A DNA stretch of 40,636 nt from an uncultured Bacilli bacterium (GCA_934097015.1 CAKONF010000008.1:1-40636); one strand, 5' to 3'; positions 1-8,869 are shown, numbered from the stretch's first letter. Translations and numbers: made by a program. The notes: generated by a model from the letters alone, not told the origin.

Positions 1-10
1 TTGCCGGGAA
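1..10 (+). rRNA. rrf: Possible 3' tail of 5S rRNA (partial)
   Basis: The window opens with TTGCCGGGAA. Firmicute 5S rRNAs commonly end in a GTTGCCGGG or GATGCCGGG stretch, and a GC-rich terminator-like hairpin follows 20 bases later in an otherwise extremely AT-rich region. This is inferred from only ten bases at the window edge; the preceding sequence would settle it. Confidence 0.3.
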
Positions 11-29
11 TTGGCTCCTTTATTATATC

Positions 30-57
30 AAAAAGCCGCACCCTAGTGGTGCGGTTC
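30..57 (+). terminator. GC-rich hairpin, probable terminator of the upstream transcript
   Basis: CCGCACC (36-42) pairs with GGTGCGG (48-54) around loop CTAGT. The T-rich tail on the + strand is weak (TTCAAATTTC). On the minus strand the tail is TTTTTG, but no minus-strand gene exists to its right, so it more likely ends the transcript entering from the left, perhaps an rRNA operon. Confidence 0.5.
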
Positions 58-110
58 AAATTTCAATTTAGGAAATACTAGTATTTCTAGTATTTTTAAA
101 TGTGATTTAC

Positions 111-139
111 TTGTAAATATAAGATATATTTGTTATAAT
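111..139 (+). promoter_or_regulatory. Sigma-A-type promoter for the RNase J-like gene
   Basis: TTGTAA (111-116) and a perfect TATAAT (134-139) are separated by 17 bases and lie about 45 bases upstream of the start codon at 185. Confidence 0.6.
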
Positions 140-184
140 TGTTTTACATTTTGAGCTTTAATTAAATAGAAAGAAGAGATTGTT

Positions 185-1816
185 ATGAATAAAATTAAGA
201 TATTAAGTTTAGGTGGATTAAATGAAAATGGAAAAAATACTTATGTAATAGAGATTGATAATAAAATTTTCATTATGGATGCTGGATTAAAGTATGCTAA
301 TGATAGTATGTTGGGTATAGATTACATTATTCCTGATTATAATTATTTGATTCAAAATAAAAAGAAAATCGTTGGTGTTTTTTTAACTCATGCACATCCA
401 GAAAATATTGGTGGTATTAAAGATTTATGTGAATTAATTCCAGAAATAAAAGTGTATTGTACTAAATATACTAAAAAATATTTGGAATTAGATGGATTTA
501 ATCATAAATTATGTGAAGTAGTTCCTTATAAAAAAATTAATTTTAAAGATTTATCTGTATTTCCTATAAGTGTTAGTCATTCAGTACCAGATTCAGTTAT
601 GTATGTAATTAATACAAAAGATGGTGCTATAGTTTATACTGGTGATTTTATAATTGATCCTTCTATGCAAGAAAAATATAGTATGGATATTGGTAAAATT
701 GCTTATATTGGTAAACAAGGTGTACTTTGTATGCTAGCAGATTCTGCTTTTTCTGAAAGACCAGGACATACTAGTCCTAATCATAGATTGACAAACTTTT
801 TTAGAGATTCTATTAATAGAAGTGAGGGAAGAGTAATATTTACTGTTCTTCCTATTCATTTATTTACTATAGATGAAATATTTCAAGCTGCTAAAACAAC
901 TAGAAGAAAAGTTGTTGTTATGGGTAAAAAATTACAAAGTGTAATAAATATGGCTATTAATGAAGGTTATTTAGATGATTATAAAAATATTATGGGTGAT
1001 TTAAGTAATATAAATGATAATAATGTTATACTTTTAGTATGTGATGATAAAGAAAAACCATATGTTGCAATAGATAGAATAGTTAACGGATATGATAAAT
1101 TTATTACATTAAATAAAGAAGATACTATTATATTTGCAGAACCAAGATATGATGAAAATGAAAAAATAGTTGTTAAATTAGAAAATGAAATTGCTATGCT
1201 TGGTGCAGATACTATAAGTATTCCAAAAGATAAAGAAATAAGTCAACATGCAAGTCAAGAAGATTTAATGTTGATGATAGATTTATTAAAACCTACATAT
1301 TATATGCCTGTTGAGGGTGAATATAGATATATGGTTAATAATGCAGAGTTAGCTACTAATTTAGGTGTTGATAGTAAAAATATTATTTTAAAAACTAATG
1401 GAGAAGTTGTAAAAATAGAGGATAAGAAATTAATTGAATGTTATGATAAAGTGGAAGTTGGAAATATTTTAATTGATGGAAATACTAATGATGATATAGG
1501 AGAACTTGTTATAAAAGATAGAGAAATGTTAAGTGAAAATGGTATTGTGTTAATTAGTGCAACATTAGATAAGAATACTAAAAAAATATTAGTTGGTCCT
1601 GAGATGACTACTAGAGGTTTCATATATATTAAAGATAGTAAAGAAATGATTGATAATGTTAAAAAAATCAGTTTAGAAATTATAGAAAATAACATTAATA
1701 ATAATTATGTTGATTATAACAATATTAAATTAGAAATTAGAGATAAGTTAAGTAAGTATTTTTATAATGAAACAGAATGTAAGCCTATGATAATTGCTGT
1801 TATACAAGAAGTTTGA
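185..1816 (+). CDS. RNase J family protein with degenerate metal-binding site (J2-like)
   Basis: 543 aa, about the usual length of RNase J (beta-lactamase fold, beta-CASP domain, C-terminal domain). Family signatures are clear: LGGLNENGKN at the N-terminus, MLGIDYIIPD, SHSVPDS, YTGDF, ADSAFSERPG, and HASQEDLMLMIDLLKP. RNase J is a 5'-3' exo- and endoribonuclease in RNA maturation and decay. The key HxHxDH motif, however, reads HAHPEN (H69, H71, E73, N74), and the usual PVHGEYR reads PVEGEYR (E377), so several zinc ligands are changed. By analogy with the weakly active J2 subunits of Bacilli, I infer a structural or regulatory subunit paired with an active RNase J encoded elsewhere. RBS GAAGAGA precedes the ATG. 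The gene is monocistronic between its own promoter and terminator. Confidence 0.8.
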   Translation: MNKIKILSLGGLNENGKNTYVIEIDNKIFIMDAGLKYANDSMLGIDYIIPDYNYLIQNKKKIVGVFLTHAHPENIGGIKDLCELIPEIKVYCTKYTKKYLELDGFNHKLCEVVPYKKINFKDLSVFPISVSHSVPDSVMYVINTKDGAIVYTGDFIIDPSMQEKYSMDIGKIAYIGKQGVLCMLADSAFSERPGHTSPNHRLTNFFRDSINRSEGRVIFTVLPIHLFTIDEIFQAAKTTRRKVVVMGKKLQSVINMAINEGYLDDYKNIMGDLSNINDNNVILLVCDDKEKPYVAIDRIVNGYDKFITLNKEDTIIFAEPRYDENEKIVVKLENEIAMLGADTISIPKDKEISQHASQEDLMLMIDLLKPTYYMPVEGEYRYMVNNAELATNLGVDSKNIILKTNGEVVKIEDKKLIECYDKVEVGNILIDGNTNDDIGELVIKDREMLSENGIVLISATLDKNTKKILVGPEMTTRGFIYIKDSKEMIDNVKKISLEIIENNINNNYVDYNNIKLEIRDKLSKYFYNETECKPMIIAVIQEV

Positions 1817-1845
1817 GTGATTAATTTGTGTTAGTCACTTTTTTC
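1816..1845 (+). terminator. Intrinsic terminator overlapping the RNase J stop codon
   Basis: AGTGATTAA (1816-1824) pairs with TTAGTCACT (1831-1839) with one G-U pair, loop TTTGTG, followed by a T run to 1844. Confidence 0.75.
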
Positions 1846-1873
1846 TTGCAATATTTTATTATTATTGTATAAT
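1846..1873 (+). promoter_or_regulatory. Promoter for the surface-protein/secretion block
   Basis: TTGCAA (1846-1851), 16-base spacer, TATAAT (1868-1873). It starts directly after the upstream terminator and 38 bases before the preferred start codon at 1911. Confidence 0.6.
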
Positions 1874-1910
1874 TAAATTAGATAAAAATATGAAAGTGAG
1901 AGTATTTTGT

Positions 1911-4900
1911 ATGAATAATTTTTGTAAAAAAATAAGTTTATTTTTGATTGTTGCAATATGCTTTACTGTGGGAAGTAATAAGGTTGATGCAATAAGTCAT
2001 GTTTTAAAGTGTAATGATGATAAAAAAGATTGCAGACAATTATATGTTTATGTATATACTACGACTACACTTTATGATGGTGTTTATTTACAATGCGATA
2101 ATTTTGATACTAATGAAAGTAAAAAAATTATTTTGGAGGATAGTAATAATGTTTATAGGAATGGTGTTTTATCAAAAACTATTTCTGTAAAACATTTGTC
2201 TTTAGGTCAATGGGGTTGTACTTTATATGTAAAGGTGAAGGGTTCTAATAAAGACAATTTTGAAGGAAATGTATATTTTACTAGAAAAACTGATTATTCT
2301 AAAAAAAGTAGTAGTAGTTCTGGTTCTAATGGAACTAATGTAGATGTTACAAGTTGTAGAACTGACGGAAAATATAATACTCCATCTTCATGCAATAGTT
2401 TTTGTGAAGATGGTTATACAAATTTGTGGGATAGTACTAAAAATGGTGGCAAAGGTTGTTGTGTAAGGACTTATACAAAAGGTAAAGTTTGTAATACTAG
2501 TAAGAAAACTGTTGCTGCTAAAAAGACTAATACTAGTAAAACTTCAACTAGTACTACAAAGGTTTCTACATATACTGTATTGTTTGATCAAAATTATGGT
2601 TATGGATTAGAATGTAATAGAGGAACTAGTTATTATAAAGATGGAATTTGTTATTCAAATAATAAGAGTGGTACAACACAAGCTTTTCCAATTAGTTCTG
2701 CAGATAATAAAATGGTAAGAAGTGGTGAAGGTTATTTAATTGGATGGACTAAAGATGTTTCTGGTAATACTCCTATATGTTCCAAAAAAATTATTAATAA
2801 AGGATTAGACACAAGTGAAATAAATGGTGATGTTACTTACTATGCTTGTTATACAGAAAATATAGGTGGTTATAGATTTTTACAAGAGGGCGCTGAAATT
2901 GATAAACCTAGTGGGGTTAGTGACTTAAAATGTGGTGATGAGTTTTGGATAGATTATTGTACTAGAACAGAAATTGGTGGAGAAATTTGTTATGGTACTC
3001 GTGAGGGTGTACTTAGAAAAATTGATAGAAATTTAATATCAGAATCTGAAGAAGGTGCTAGTTGTTCTAAAACAAATAGTGAAGCCAAATATTATTATGC
3101 TTCTACTTCATCTAGTGATTATGCTTGTGGAGAAGCACTTTATGTTAATAGTTGTAATAATGATACTTGTACGTACAATAAAATATTAAAATTTGATGGT
3201 AGTGAAGTTTCTGTAGATAATAAAACTGTTTCTAAAAGCAATATTGTTTCTACAAGTGATGAAGCTAAAAAAGCATGTAAATACGTTCAAAATACAACTG
3301 TTGATGGAAAAGCATGTAAAATAAGTGATAATCAGAAATATAAAGATAAAAAAGGTTCTGGTAATTATAGTTTCTGCTATGAACAAGGAACAGATGAAAA
3401 TACTATAAAAGAAAAAATAGCTAACAATTATAAGTGTGCTAAAGGTTATACATTTGATATGAGTAGTACTGTTGCTGTTGAAGAAGAGAGTGATAAGACT
3501 TGTATTGATGGAAATTGTTTAATTACTTATGAAGTTAATTGTAGTGGTGGAAATAATATAAAACCTGTTGTTTCAATTATATCTGGAATAGTCCAAGGTG
3601 ATGGTTATGGTGAAATAACTGTAAAAGCTAGAGCAATTGATGGTAATATAGAAAAATATTATGTTAGTGAAGAATACTTAGCTCCTACAAGTACAAGTGG
3701 TGGTTGGAAAAATGTTAGTGGTGATACATTTACAATTAGAAGTACTCCTGGAACAAAGTATATATGGGTTAAAGATTCTAAAGGAAATATAAGTAATGGT
3801 GCTAGTGGTTCTGTAATAGATACTGTTAATACTGATACTACTGTTAAAAAATTAGAATTGTATGATGAAAATGGTAAATTACAAACTCCAAGTAAAACTG
3901 CTTATGATACAAATAATATTAAATCAAGTAAATATGTTATGATGAGTAATGAACTTAAAGATGATAGTAAAGTTTTAGCAGATGCATTTAATCCTTTTGA
4001 TACTGAATACAAATTAGAAGTAGCGTCTCCTACTATAAGTGTTTATGCAACATTAACAAGTACTGATAGTAAATATATTGATGGTTATGAACCAAGAACT
4101 GTTAATTTAAAATATGGTATGAATACTGTATTAATTAAAATTCAAAATAACGAAGGTAAGGTTAGAACTTATACAATATTAGTTAATAGAGTAGATGATA
4201 GAAGTAGTGACAATACTTTAAATGAAATTACTGTTAGTAGTGGTAAGATTAATTTTAATTCAAATACAACTGAATATAAAATAGAAATACCAAAGGAAAC
4301 TAATAAAGTTGATGTAAAATCAACAATTTCTAGTGATTTATCAAGTTATGTTAGTGGATATGAACCTGGTGAGGTTGATACAAGTTTAGATGTTAGTGTT
4401 AAAATAATTAAAGTTATGAGTCAAACTGGTAGTGTAAGAACATATGTACTAACTTTTGTAAAAGAAGGCTCAGATTATATTGAAGATGAAACTTTACAAT
4501 TAAAAGATTTAGTAATTCCTAATGTTTATATACCTTTTGAAAGTGATGTATCTAATTATAGTTTAAATGTTGATTATCAAACTGATACTATAGATTTAAG
4601 ATATAATTTAAGAGATGAAAATAGCAGAGTTATAATAAGTTATAAGGGTAAGAGTGATAATGAATATAAGATTGGATCTGATATAGGTTTACCTTTAGAA
4701 GTTGGTGAAAATTTTGTAGAAATTAAAGTAATTAATAGTGAAGGATTAGAAACTTATTATAGATTGACTATTATAAGAAAAGAATTTGGTTTAGATATAT
4801 CTGATGATACTACTTTAAAAGAGTTAAAAGTTTTGGGATATAATATTAAGTTTAATCCTAATAAAAAAGATTATACTGTTAAAATAAAACAAGAAAAAAG

Positions 4901-5171
4901 TTTAGTAATTACAGCTGTACCTAATAGTAATAGAGCAGAAGTTTTTATTAGAGGTAATGATGAGTTAACTGGATTTAGTACTGTTAGAGTAAAAGTTGTT
5001 GCAGAAAATGGTGAATTTGAAACTTATTCAATTGATATTAAAAAAGATGCATTTAATAAAACTATTGAAATAGCATCGATTATTGTAGGTGCTGTAATAA
5101 TTATTGTAAGTAGTTGCATAATAGTAATAAAGAAAAAAAGTAGAGCTAAAAGAGAATATTTTGAAGAATAA
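1911..5171 (+). CDS. Large membrane-anchored surface protein with InlB-like and cadherin-like beta-sandwich repeats
   Basis: 1086 aa from ATG 1911. An in-frame ATG at 1890 has no RBS, while 1911 is preceded by GAAAGTGAG and starts a clean signal peptide (NNFCKKISLFLIVAICF). After a Ser/Thr- and Cys-rich N-terminal part, residues about 220-316 resemble a Listeria-Bacteroides (InlB B-type) repeat: FDQNYG, then GYLIGW and GDVTYYACY. Residues about 696-1045 hold four cadherin-like beta-sandwich (PF12733-type) modules, each with the pattern 'L..L.v....F....Y.v.v' and ending in a 'G...TY.i.i' strand. A transmembrane helix (about 1051-1074) and a basic tail (KKKSRAKREYFEE) close the protein. I infer an exported, membrane-tethered adhesin or spacer protein. 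It is the first gene of the type IV secretion-like block and is followed after 14 bases by a gene of similar layout. Disulfides are plausible because of the many cysteines. Confidence 0.8.
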   Translation: MNNFCKKISLFLIVAICFTVGSNKVDAISHVLKCNDDKKDCRQLYVYVYTTTTLYDGVYLQCDNFDTNESKKIILEDSNNVYRNGVLSKTISVKHLSLGQWGCTLYVKVKGSNKDNFEGNVYFTRKTDYSKKSSSSSGSNGTNVDVTSCRTDGKYNTPSSCNSFCEDGYTNLWDSTKNGGKGCCVRTYTKGKVCNTSKKTVAAKKTNTSKTSTSTTKVSTYTVLFDQNYGYGLECNRGTSYYKDGICYSNNKSGTTQAFPISSADNKMVRSGEGYLIGWTKDVSGNTPICSKKIINKGLDTSEINGDVTYYACYTENIGGYRFLQEGAEIDKPSGVSDLKCGDEFWIDYCTRTEIGGEICYGTREGVLRKIDRNLISESEEGASCSKTNSEAKYYYASTSSSDYACGEALYVNSCNNDTCTYNKILKFDGSEVSVDNKTVSKSNIVSTSDEAKKACKYVQNTTVDGKACKISDNQKYKDKKGSGNYSFCYEQGTDENTIKEKIANNYKCAKGYTFDMSSTVAVEEESDKTCIDGNCLITYEVNCSGGNNIKPVVSIISGIVQGDGYGEITVKARAIDGNIEKYYVSEEYLAPTSTSGGWKNVSGDTFTIRSTPGTKYIWVKDSKGNISNGASGSVIDTVNTDTTVKKLELYDENGKLQTPSKTAYDTNNIKSSKYVMMSNELKDDSKVLADAFNPFDTEYKLEVASPTISVYATLTSTDSKYIDGYEPRTVNLKYGMNTVLIKIQNNEGKVRTYTILVNRVDDRSSDNTLNEITVSSGKINFNSNTTEYKIEIPKETNKVDVKSTISSDLSSYVSGYEPGEVDTSLDVSVKIIKVMSQTGSVRTYVLTFVKEGSDYIEDETLQLKDLVIPNVYIPFESDVSNYSLNVDYQTDTIDLRYNLRDENSRVIISYKGKSDNEYKIGSDIGLPLEVGENFVEIKVINSEGLETYYRLTIIRKEFGLDISDDTTLKELKVLGYNIKFNPNKKDYTVKIKQEKSLVITAVPNSNRAEVFIRGNDELTGFSTVRVKVVAENGEFETYSIDIKKDAFNKTIEIASIIVGAVIIIVSSCIIVIKKKSRAKREYFEE

Positions 5172-5185
5172 GGAGGTAAAGTGAT

Positions 5186-5857
5186 ATGAAGAATAAAATA
5201 ATGATGTTAATTATGTTAGTTGGATTCTTAATGTTTGGTGTTGATGTATATGCTGCAACGGACAGTCCAAGTGGTACTACAAGTATCACTGAGGAACAAA
5301 AAGATGCTAGTTCTATTAACAAATCAACATGGAGTCAGTTAGAAACAAATTATAATAAAGGTATAATTACTGAAACTATTACTGGTACAAAATATGTTTT
5401 GATTTATGGAAAATCAATTTGTAGTAATAATAGTTGTACTACAAGTTATGCTAATTCTAGTAGTTATACATTTAAAGATGTTTTGGCTAGAAGTATAAAA
5501 TGTAGTGGAGGAGAAAAATATATTAAATATCAACAAGCTGGTAGTTCTAAAATTGAAAAAGAAAATAGCAATGCATATTGGAGTGAAGAATACCAAGTTA
5601 GTTGTATAAGTTCTAATACTGGTACTTCTGTTGTTGAACTTACTAATAATACTTCTGATGATAATTCATCAAATAGTAGTACTACTAATACAACAACAAC
5701 TACTGCTTCATCAAATAATAATTACAATTCATCAAGTACAGTAGATAATGAAAAAACTGGTATAAATACATACTTTGTCGTATTAGGTTTAGTAGCAGTG
5801 ATTTCTTATATATTTATGCTTTGTGTTAAAAAATATAATTTATTTAAAAACATTTGA
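5186..5857 (+). CDS. Small membrane-anchored surface protein of unknown function
   Basis: 223 aa with signal peptide (KNKIMMLIMLVGFLMFGVDVYA), a soluble domain with four cysteines (two in CSNNSC), a Ser/Thr/Asn-rich linker (residues about 150-190), a C-terminal transmembrane helix (about 193-213) and a short basic tail. I recognise no enzyme motif. A perfect AAGGAGG RBS lies 14 bases after the preceding gene, so the two are co-transcribed. The layout (signal peptide, extracellular domain, low-complexity linker, membrane anchor) matches the genes on both sides and suggests joint display on the cell surface. Confidence 0.7.
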   Translation: MKNKIMMLIMLVGFLMFGVDVYAATDSPSGTTSITEEQKDASSINKSTWSQLETNYNKGIITETITGTKYVLIYGKSICSNNSCTTSYANSSSYTFKDVLARSIKCSGGEKYIKYQQAGSSKIEKENSNAYWSEEYQVSCISSNTGTSVVELTNNTSDDNSSNSSTTNTTTTTASSNNNYNSSSTVDNEKTGINTYFVVLGLVAVISYIFMLCVKKYNLFKNI

Positions 5858-5901
5858 TTTTATAATAAAAATAGTTTATTATATTATTAGATGATATGGT
5901 T

Positions 5902-5930
5902 AAAGAAGATAATCATGTTTATCTTCTTTT
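5902..5930 (+). terminator. Hairpin/terminator between two surface-protein genes
   Basis: AAAGAAGATAA (5902-5912) pairs perfectly with TTATCTTCTTT (5919-5929), loop TCATGT, ending in TTTT. The T tail is short and the next RBS starts at 5935, so it may attenuate rather than stop transcription. It shows that the downstream protein starts at 5945 rather than at the in-frame ATG at 5891. Confidence 0.55.
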
Positions 5931-5944
5931 ATTTGAGGTGGATT

Positions 5945-7060
5945 ATGAAAAATAAAATATTAATATTATTAACTTCTTTGTTTGCTTTTCCTTTATTTGC
6001 TAGTGCTTTAAGTTCGAGTAGTCCTGTATATTATGGTGATAATTTAAATACTTGTACTAGTAGCAAATACCAAAGTAATAATATACTAACGAATGGTAGT
6101 ATATATTTCGGTCATTGTATGGAATATAAATGTAGTACAGATTCTGCTAGCTACTATAATAATAATAGTGTTAGTTGTGGTAATGGAAATAATGATCCTT
6201 ATAGAAATGTTGTAAAAAATGGTTGTGATAATTTATCATGTAGTAGTAGTGATATAAATAGAGGTGTTGTAAAATATTGTTCTGTTTTAATGTATTATGA
6301 TTGTGAAAGAAAATCTGATGGTAGTAGTTTTACTACTACAACTAAAACTACTACAAGAAAAACTACTACTAAAAGAGTTAATACTACTACTCAAACTACT
6401 ACTCAAGCTCCAAAGGAAGTAAATAGTAAACTTTCTTCAATAGAGTTGAGTTCTGGAAGTATTTTATTTAACCCAGAAGTTTTTAGTTATGATATAAATG
6501 TTGATAATTCTGTGAGTGAAATTAATGTTAAAGCTGTTCCTCAAGATGAAACTAGTAAAGTGGAAATTAGTGGAAATACTAATTTAATAAATGGTAGTGT
6601 TATTAATATTAAAGTTGTTGCTACTGATAACAGTTTTACTGAATATAAAATTAATGTTTCAAAGAAAGAAAATGTTTCATTATCTAATAATTCTAAATTA
6701 AAAAGTCTTAATGTTGAAAATTATAAATTAAATTTTAATTCAAAGATTACTGATTACACTTTAATAATTGATAATGGTGTTAATGAATTAAATATTGATT
6801 ATGAATTAGAAGATGAGAAATCTACTGTTATGATAAGTGGTAATAATAATTTAAAAAGTGGAAGTAAGATTATTATTAAAGTAGTTGCTGAGGATGGTAG
6901 TGAAACTAATTATAATATTAATATCAATGTAAAAAAGAAATCTAATTTTATTAAAATATTATTTATAATAGTGTTGATATTATCAGTTATTGCTGGCGGA
7001 TATTATATTTATAAAAAAATTATGAATGGTAAGTCAGGGGATAAATATGAGTATGAATAA
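5945..7060 (+). CDS. Membrane-anchored surface protein with Thr-rich stalk and two cadherin-like beta-sandwich domains
   Basis: 371 aa from ATG 5945, which follows GAGGTGG; the longer reading frame from 5891 would run through a hairpin. Signal peptide (KNKILILLTSLFAFPLFASA), then a Cys-rich N-terminal domain (about residues 20-120). A Thr/Lys/Gln-rich stalk (about 125-157) follows, then two PF12733-type beta-sandwich modules (about 160-240 and 249-330) and a C-terminal transmembrane helix (about 335-357). The modules are close relatives of those in the protein at 1911-5171, which points to domain shuffling within the locus. Its end overlaps the next gene by 14 bases, linking it translationally to a VirB2-like pilin. 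Likely a cell-surface adhesin or scaffold of the secretion machine. Confidence 0.75.
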   Translation: MKNKILILLTSLFAFPLFASALSSSSPVYYGDNLNTCTSSKYQSNNILTNGSIYFGHCMEYKCSTDSASYYNNNSVSCGNGNNDPYRNVVKNGCDNLSCSSSDINRGVVKYCSVLMYYDCERKSDGSSFTTTTKTTTRKTTTKRVNTTTQTTTQAPKEVNSKLSSIELSSGSILFNPEVFSYDINVDNSVSEINVKAVPQDETSKVEISGNTNLINGSVINIKVVATDNSFTEYKINVSKKENVSLSNNSKLKSLNVENYKLNFNSKITDYTLIIDNGVNELNIDYELEDEKSTVMISGNNNLKSGSKIIIKVVAEDGSETNYNININVKKKSNFIKILFIIVLILSVIAGGYYIYKKIMNGKSGDKYEYE

Positions 7061-7697
7061 GAAAAAAAATTATTTGGTGTTATTTGTTATTTCTTTATTT
7101 CTTTCTAGTACAGTTGTTTTGGCTGATAATACAAGTAATGTTAATTCTACTACAAACACTGGAATAAAGTGTAGTGAATTATCAACTGATGACTGTAAAA
7201 AAAGTCAAGAGTGTGAATTAGTTGGCGGAACTTGTACTGATTCTCAAGTTGCTGAAGCACCTTGCGATGATAATAATATAAGAAAAGTTTTAAAAATATT
7301 TGGTGCAGTTTTAACTGTTGCAAAATTTTTTGTACCTTTATTAATAATAGGATTTGGCTCATTTGATTTGTATAAATCTGTTATAGATAAAGATGAAAAA
7401 TCTTTGTCTAAACAGCTTAAGATGATTATAATGCGCGTAATAGCTGGAATGGTAGTATTCTTTTTACCAGATTTAATATATTTTGTATTTAATTCCTTAG
7501 ATGATAATATTAATAATAATGGATATAAAACTTGCGCTGAATGTGTTTTAAAACCTAGTGCAAATGACCTATGTACTATTAGTGATGCTTCTGAAACATA
7601 TAGTAGCAATAATACTGCTTCTAATTCAAAGAAGAAAGCAATTACTAAGAGTAATACAAATTATTCTGGTGGTGGTACTGGTGGAGGAAGTAGATAA
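7047..7697 (+). CDS. VirB2-like T4SS pilin with signal peptide (paralogue 1)
   Basis: 216 aa from ATG 7047 (GGGGATA just upstream; ATG 7026 lies further inside the previous gene). A signal peptide ends near VVLADN. A Cys-rich segment follows (CSELSTDDCKKSQEC), then the two-helix VirB2/T4SS-pilin core: FFVPLLIIGFGSFDLYKSV, a short charged cytoplasmic loop (DKDEKSLSKQ), and VIAGMVVFFLPDLIYFVF. After the core comes CAECVLKP and a Ser/Asn tail ending GGGTGGGSR. The core is shared with the proteins at 10773 and 11216. VirB2 family proteins build the pilus or the conduit of type IV secretion systems; this copy is longer than usual because of the N- and C-terminal extensions. Confidence 0.75.
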   Translation: MSMNKKKNYLVLFVISLFLSSTVVLADNTSNVNSTTNTGIKCSELSTDDCKKSQECELVGGTCTDSQVAEAPCDDNNIRKVLKIFGAVLTVAKFFVPLLIIGFGSFDLYKSVIDKDEKSLSKQLKMIIMRVIAGMVVFFLPDLIYFVFNSLDDNINNNGYKTCAECVLKPSANDLCTISDASETYSSNNTASNSKKKAITKSNTNYSGGGTGGGSR

Positions 7698-7712
7698 CTT
7701 TAGTTGATAAAG

Positions 7713-7733
7713 AGAAGACAATCTTCTTTTTTT
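7713..7733 (+). terminator. Intrinsic terminator after the first VirB2-like gene
   Basis: AGAAGA (7713-7718), loop CAA, TCTTCT (7722-7727), then T run to 7733. Confidence 0.65.
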
Positions 7734-7742
7734 GTTTGTAAA

Positions 7743-7835
7743 ACATCTACATAATGTAGACGTTTATTTAACACACTAAAAATAAGTGTTTGTAAATATT
7801 TATATACCGATATTTTATATTGGTATATTTTTTTT
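7743..7835 (+). other. Three tandem hairpins ending in a T run, then homopolymer tracts
   Basis: In the 246-base gap before the nuclease gene, three inverted repeats follow each other: TCTAC/GTAGA (7746-7760), ACACT/AGTGT (7773-7789) and ATACCGATAT/ATATTGGTAT (7804-7826), the last followed by eight Ts. Immediately after come T7, A7 and A14 tracts (to about 7868). This could be a second terminator or a small structured RNA; no promoter is obvious. Confidence 0.4.
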
Positions 7836-7943
7836 AATTTTTTTAAAAAAATTAAAAAAAAAAAAAAGGAAATGCAAATTTTTTCACAATAATATAAGTG
7901 TAGGGTATATTTATATACGCTTCTAGAAAGGAGTAAAATTTTA

Positions 7944-8792
7944 ATGAAAAATATTTTATATGATACTTTTTTTAAAAGAATATTTGTTAGTGATGTTGGT
8001 ATTAAATATATGTGTAAAATTATTAGTGAATTATATAATTTAGATTATAAAGATATGATTAAGAATACTACAGTTATAAATAACGAACATGTTAGAAATA
8101 ATATAAATATAAATTCTAGTATGAGTGATGTAATATATAAATATAAAAATAAAATATTTATTATAGAAATGAATAATGATTATACAAAAGAAAGTTTATA
8201 TAAGAATCATTTTTATTTATTTTATAAACACATATTTGATGCAGAACATAAGAATTCTTATAATAGTGACATAGAAACATATTTAATAGATATAGACAAT
8301 TATGATATATTAGATAAATTAAATGTAAAGGATATAAAAAGAAGTTTTATATATGATTCAAAATTATTAGTTAATAATAGTATGTTTAGTTTGTATCCAA
8401 ACATACATACAAGTAGAATAAATCTTGACTATTTAAGGAAGAGATATTATAATAAGAATACATTAACAAATATAGAAAGAAATTGTTTAATATTTGTAGA
8501 GAATAATATAGAAATATTAAGAAAAGAAATAAAAGAAGAAAATATAGAAGGAGTGATAAGAATGTTTAAAATGGTATATGAAAATGGAGAGATATTTCCA
8601 GTGTTTGATGAAGAAAAGTTTCATGAGAATGAAAAGAGAGAAAAGTTTGAACAAGGTTTAGAGCAAGGAATAGAACAAGGACAAGAAACAAAAAAAATTG
8701 ACATTGCAAGAATACTTAAGAAAAAAAATTTTTCTAATAAAGATATTGTGGAAATAACAAATTTAACAGAAGAACAAGTTATGGATTTATAA
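7944..8792 (+). CDS. Rpn/PD-(D/E)XK nuclease family transposase-like protein
   Basis: 282 aa. The opening KNILYDTFFKRIFVSD, the central SDVIYKYKNKIFIIEMNND (a D-x(n)-ExN variant of the PD-(D/E)XK core) and the C-terminal EQGLEQGIEQGQE helix followed by a small DNA-binding-like tail are typical of the Rpn / PDDEXK_2 family. These proteins are DNA nucleases linked to recombination or to abortive phage defence, often scattered in many copies per genome. RBS AGAAAGGAG. It lies in its own intergenic setting inside the secretion block and is probably an insertion unrelated to the machine; no terminal inverted repeats or target duplication are evident. Confidence 0.8.
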   Translation: MKNILYDTFFKRIFVSDVGIKYMCKIISELYNLDYKDMIKNTTVINNEHVRNNININSSMSDVIYKYKNKIFIIEMNNDYTKESLYKNHFYLFYKHIFDAEHKNSYNSDIETYLIDIDNYDILDKLNVKDIKRSFIYDSKLLVNNSMFSLYPNIHTSRINLDYLRKRYYNKNTLTNIERNCLIFVENNIEILRKEIKEENIEGVIRMFKMVYENGEIFPVFDEEKFHENEKREKFEQGLEQGIEQGQETKKIDIARILKKKNFSNKDIVEITNLTEEQVMDL

Positions 8793-8841
8793 CTATTCTT
8801 TTTTATTTTACATAATTTTTTAAAAACTTTACATTAAAATA

Positions 8842-8869
8842 TTGCAAACTTGATTATATTTGATATAAT
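8842..8869 (+). promoter_or_regulatory. Promoter for the prepilin-like/CpaE-like genes
   Basis: TTGCAA (8842-8847), 16-base spacer, perfect TATAAT (8864-8869), 36 bases before the start at 8906. Confidence 0.6.

Noticed and set aside
185..1816. Mycoplasma genetic code (TGA = Trp), suggested by extreme AT content
   Set aside because: TGA serves as stop at several genes, with a terminator stem beginning at the stop codon of the first gene, and Trp is encoded by TGG.
5891..5944. N-terminal extension of the surface protein to ATG 5891
   Set aside because: It would be translated through a terminator-like hairpin and lacks an RBS. ATG 5945 has a good RBS and starts a clean signal peptide.
4200..7000. 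Recurrent short AT-rich words (such as agtggt, aataat) as a CRISPR or tandem repeat array
   Set aside because: They arise from Ser/Asn/Gly/Thr-rich coding sequence. There is no regular repeat-spacer spacing anywhere in the window.
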